From positions 1 through 7,853 of the forward strand of contig JAQCHR010000160.1 in NCBI GenBank assembly GCA_027619655.1: a stretch of 7,853 bases of DNA, written 5' to 3'. The stretch is from Pseudomonadota bacterium. GTDB lineage: Bacteria > Pseudomonadota > Alphaproteobacteria > UBA8366 > GCA-2717185. A program made the position numbers and the translations under genes. The notes under the pieces were generated by a model, which saw only the letters and a program-made list of their open reading frames with translations, did not search any database and had not been told where the DNA came from. Below are positions 6,091-7,853 of this stretch, piece after piece; within the stretch, counting starts at the first letter, position 1, and each line of letters begins with the position of its first letter.

Positions 6091-7305
6091 TCAGATACGA
6101 AGCATCCCGGAAGGCAAGGGCAAGTATTCGACAGTATCGCCGACGCTGGCGGCAGTCGCATGCGGCGCGCGAATGACCAGGCAATCCGCATGGGCCAGGC
6201 GCGAGAACATAGAACTGTCCTGCCGCGAGAACGGCGTGACCAGCGATGCACCGGCGGCGGAATAGGACAGGCTGGCGCGAAGGTAATCTTCCCTGCGGTC
6301 ATTCTCTTCCAGGTTGACCGTCAACTGCGCCTTGTACGCCGGACGCTCCGGGGCAACGACCCCCTGCATGCGATCCAGCGCAGGCAGCATGAAAATCACC
6401 GCGCAAACCAGCGAGGAAACCGGATTGCCCGGCAGGCCGAGCACCGGCGTTCCGTGGACATGGCCGAACATGAGCGGCTTGCCGGGGCGCATGGCGATCT
6501 GCCAGAAGTCGAGGTCGAGCCCCGCTTCGCCGAGCACGCTCTGCACCAGGTCATGTTCGCCGACCGACACGCCGCCGGTTGTCAGCAGCAGGTTGGCGCC
6601 GCGGGCCCCGGCCGCCATGGCGGCAAGCGTTTCGCGGTTATCCGGTGCGATACCGAGCGAGATGGGGATGCCGCCCCGCGCGCGAACGGCGGCGGCGAGC
6701 GACAATCCGTTGGAACTGACGATCTGGTTGGGACCGACCGGATCGCCGGGCATGACGACTTCATCGCCCGTGGAGAGGATGGCCACGCGCGGCTGGCGGC
6801 GGACCATCAGCCAGGGACGGTTCATCGCCGCGGCAAGGCCGATATCCCGGGCGGTTACCGTTGCGCCCGCCTTCAGCAGGATTTCGCCCTCGCTGAAATC
6901 GAGCCCGGCGGGGCGGACATAATGGCCGACCGGGACGGTTTCCAAAACCGAGACCAGATTGCCTTCGGCGACGGTATCTTCCTGGATCACGATGGCGTCG
7001 GCGCCGGCCGGCACGGGGCCGCCGGTAAAGATCCGCACGCATTGTCCGGGGTTGACCTCGCCCTGATACGAACCACCCGCTGGCGCCGCGCCGACAACTT
7101 CCAGGGTCGCGGGGATAATCTCCGTATCCGCGGCGCGCACCGCATAGCCGTCCATGGCGGAAACGGCCATCGGCGGCTGGGTTCGCCGGGACGCCACATC
7201 TTCGGCCAGGACGCGGCCCAGCGCATCGGATAGGCTCACCTGTTCCGGCGGCAGGGGCGTAAACGCGCTAAGGATTCTCTGGCGGGCTTCGGCGACAGCG
7301 AGCAT
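6091..7305 (-). CDS. moeA: Molybdopterin molybdenumtransferase
   Basis: MoeA inserts molybdate into adenylylated molybdopterin, the last common step of molybdenum-cofactor synthesis in the cytoplasm. The 404-residue protein matches the usual length. Visible signatures are SAMDGYAV (49-56, with the active-site Asp52), RIFTGGPVPAGAD (91-103), STGDEVV (178-184), TTGGVSVGEHD (242-252) and the pair MRPGKP (273-278) and GLPGNPVSS (290-298). The region 168-310 is the MogA-like molybdopterin-binding domain; the C-terminal domain IV covers about 325-404. The ATG shares its first base with the moaC stop (TGATG), and AAGG lies six bases upstream inside moaC, so the two genes are translationally coupled. 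lexA follows after 146 bp. No hairpin terminator is visible after its stop, so some transcripts may run on into lexA. Confidence 0.96.
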   Translation of the reverse strand: MLAVAEARQRILSAFTPLPPEQVSLSDALGRVLAEDVASRRTQPPMAVSAMDGYAVRAADTEIIPATLEVVGAAPAGGSYQGEVNPGQCVRIFTGGPVPAGADAIVIQEDTVAEGNLVSVLETVPVGHYVRPAGLDFSEGEILLKAGATVTARDIGLAAAMNRPWLMVRRQPRVAILSTGDEVVMPGDPVGPNQIVSSNGLSLAAAVRARGGIPISLGIAPDNRETLAAMAAGARGANLLLTTGGVSVGEHDLVQSVLGEAGLDLDFWQIAMRPGKPLMFGHVHGTPVLGLPGNPVSSLVCAVIFMLPALDRMQGVVAPERPAYKAQLTVNLEENDRREDYLRASLSYSAAGASLVTPFSRQDSSMFSRLAHADCLVIRAPHATAASVGDTVEYLPLPSGMLRI

Positions 7306-7781
7306 CAGGTACCTTCATAGACGCCGGACTTGCCGCCGGCTTTGTGGATCAGACGGATATCGGTGATTTTCATGCCCCGGTCGACCGCCTTGCACATATC
7401 GTAGACCGTGAGCGCGGCAACCGACACCGCCGTCAGGGCTTCCATTTCCACGCCGGTGCGGCCTTTCAGCTTGCAGGTGGCGGTGATGTCGATGGCACTG
7501 CGATCCGCATCCAGGGCCAGATCCACCTTTACCGAAGTCAGCGCCAGCGGGTGACACAGTGGAATCAGGTCAGGAGTCCGTTTCGCCCCCATGATGCCGG
7601 CCAGTTGCGCGACCGCCATCACATCGCCCTTCTTGACACCGCCCGCTTGGATCATACGCGCGGTTTCCGGCTGCATCAGGATGGTACCAACGGCGGTGGC
7701 GGTGCGTTCGGTTTCGGCCTTGCCGCCGACATCTACCATGACCGCGTTGCCGTCCGCATCGAAATGGGTGAATCCGGACAT
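7305..7781 (-). CDS. moaC: Cyclic pyranopterin monophosphate synthase MoaC
   Basis: MoaC converts the 3',8-cyclo-GTP product of MoaA into cyclic pyranopterin monophosphate, the first stable intermediate of the molybdenum cofactor. The 158-residue protein is full length. The conserved active-site residues known from the E. coli enzyme are present at the same numbers: Arg26, Lys51, His77 in PLCHPL, Glu112 and Glu114 in VEMEA, Asp128 and Lys131 in YDMCKAVD, and Lys147 in HKAGGKSG. The ATG at 7781 lies 11 bp after the trpC stop. A GAAG (7791-7794) overlapping that stop is the only candidate ribosome site, which suggests coupling to trpC. Its own stop is joined to the moeA start. moaA is not in the window. 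Confidence 0.97.
   Translation of the reverse strand: MSGFTHFDADGNAVMVDVGGKAETERTATAVGTILMQPETARMIQAGGVKKGDVMAVAQLAGIMGAKRTPDLIPLCHPLALTSVKVDLALDADRSAIDITATCKLKGRTGVEMEALTAVSVAALTVYDMCKAVDRGMKITDIRLIHKAGGKSGVYEGT
7312..7316 (-). promoter_or_regulatory. Ribosome binding site of moeA inside the end of moaC
   Basis: On the minus strand GAAGG lies within the last codons of moaC, six bases before the moeA ATG, and the moaC stop and moeA start form TGATG. The layout suits termination-reinitiation, giving linked amounts of MoaC and MoeA. Confidence 0.7.
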
Positions 7782-7792
7782 GGCGGCGAGCT

Positions 7793-7853
7793 TCAGGCCG
7801 GAACGGCGGCGGGTTGGGCCAGGATGGCCCGCGTGGCCGCCGCGACATCGTCC
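7793..7853 (-). CDS. trpC: C-terminal end of indole-3-glycerol-phosphate synthase (partial)
   Basis: Only the last 19 codons and the stop (TGA, 7793-7795) are inside the window; the gene continues past its right edge. The visible residues are DDVAAATRAILAQPAAVPA. They fit the end of alphaproteobacterial TrpC, where a 'LMRQ(x)DVAAATRALL'-type helix closes the TIM barrel. TrpC closes the ring to form indole-3-glycerol phosphate in tryptophan synthesis. The identification rests on this short tail plus the known trpD-trpC-moaC-moeA-lexA gene order, so it is good but not certain. The stop lies 11 bp before the moaC start, indicating one transcript. Confidence 0.8.
   Translation of the reverse strand, partial: DDVAAATRAILAQPAAVPA

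Noticed and set aside
5944..7233. A 429-codon open frame on the plus strand opposite moeA and the lexA promoter
   Set aside because: Most of it is the antisense of moeA, its composition is low-complexity (Arg, Gly, His, Asp), and it has no recognisable motif. It would also have to run through the lexA promoter.

Overview
This window is a GC-rich stretch of ordinary chromosome, most likely from an alphaproteobacterium of the Rhodospirillales type. Three things point there. The gene order trpC-moaC-moeA-lexA, facing comEC, with gltX and gltA on the far side, is a familiar alphaproteobacterial neighbourhood. The lexA promoter carries the alphaproteobacterial SOS box (GTTC-N7-GTTC) rather than the enterobacterial or Gram-positive one. 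The ComEC protein has the short, non-catalytic C-terminal tail that I associate with this class. No mobile element, CRISPR array, tRNA, rRNA or horizontally acquired island is visible.

Layout. Positions 1-89 lie downstream of gltA and hold a strong hairpin that looks like a terminator. gltA (citrate synthase) and gltX (glutamyl-tRNA synthetase) follow on the minus strand, separated by 114 bp with several short repeats. A 132-bp divergent spacer separates gltX from comEC, the only plus-strand gene. comEC runs tail-to-tail into lexA, and the two coding regions overlap by 7 bp at their stop codons. lexA has its own promoter, with three GAAC half-sites spanning the -35 and -10 elements. Upstream of it on the minus strand are moeA, moaC and the last 19 codons of trpC. 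These are packed as a translationally coupled cluster, with a shared TGATG between moaC and moeA and an 11-bp gap between trpC and moaC.

How the genes fit together. trpC belongs to tryptophan synthesis and probably heads an operon that reads on into two molybdenum-cofactor genes: moaC (cyclic pyranopterin monophosphate formation) and moeA (molybdate insertion). lexA is the autoregulated SOS repressor. comEC encodes a membrane channel of the DNA-uptake family. gltX charges tRNA with glutamate, and gltA starts the TCA cycle. They are neighbours by conserved synteny rather than members of one pathway.

I looked for an undescribed system and did not find one. The points most worth a second look are the three-half-site SOS operator, the lexA/comEC antisense overlap, the catalytically empty ComEC tail and the broken zinc site in GltX.
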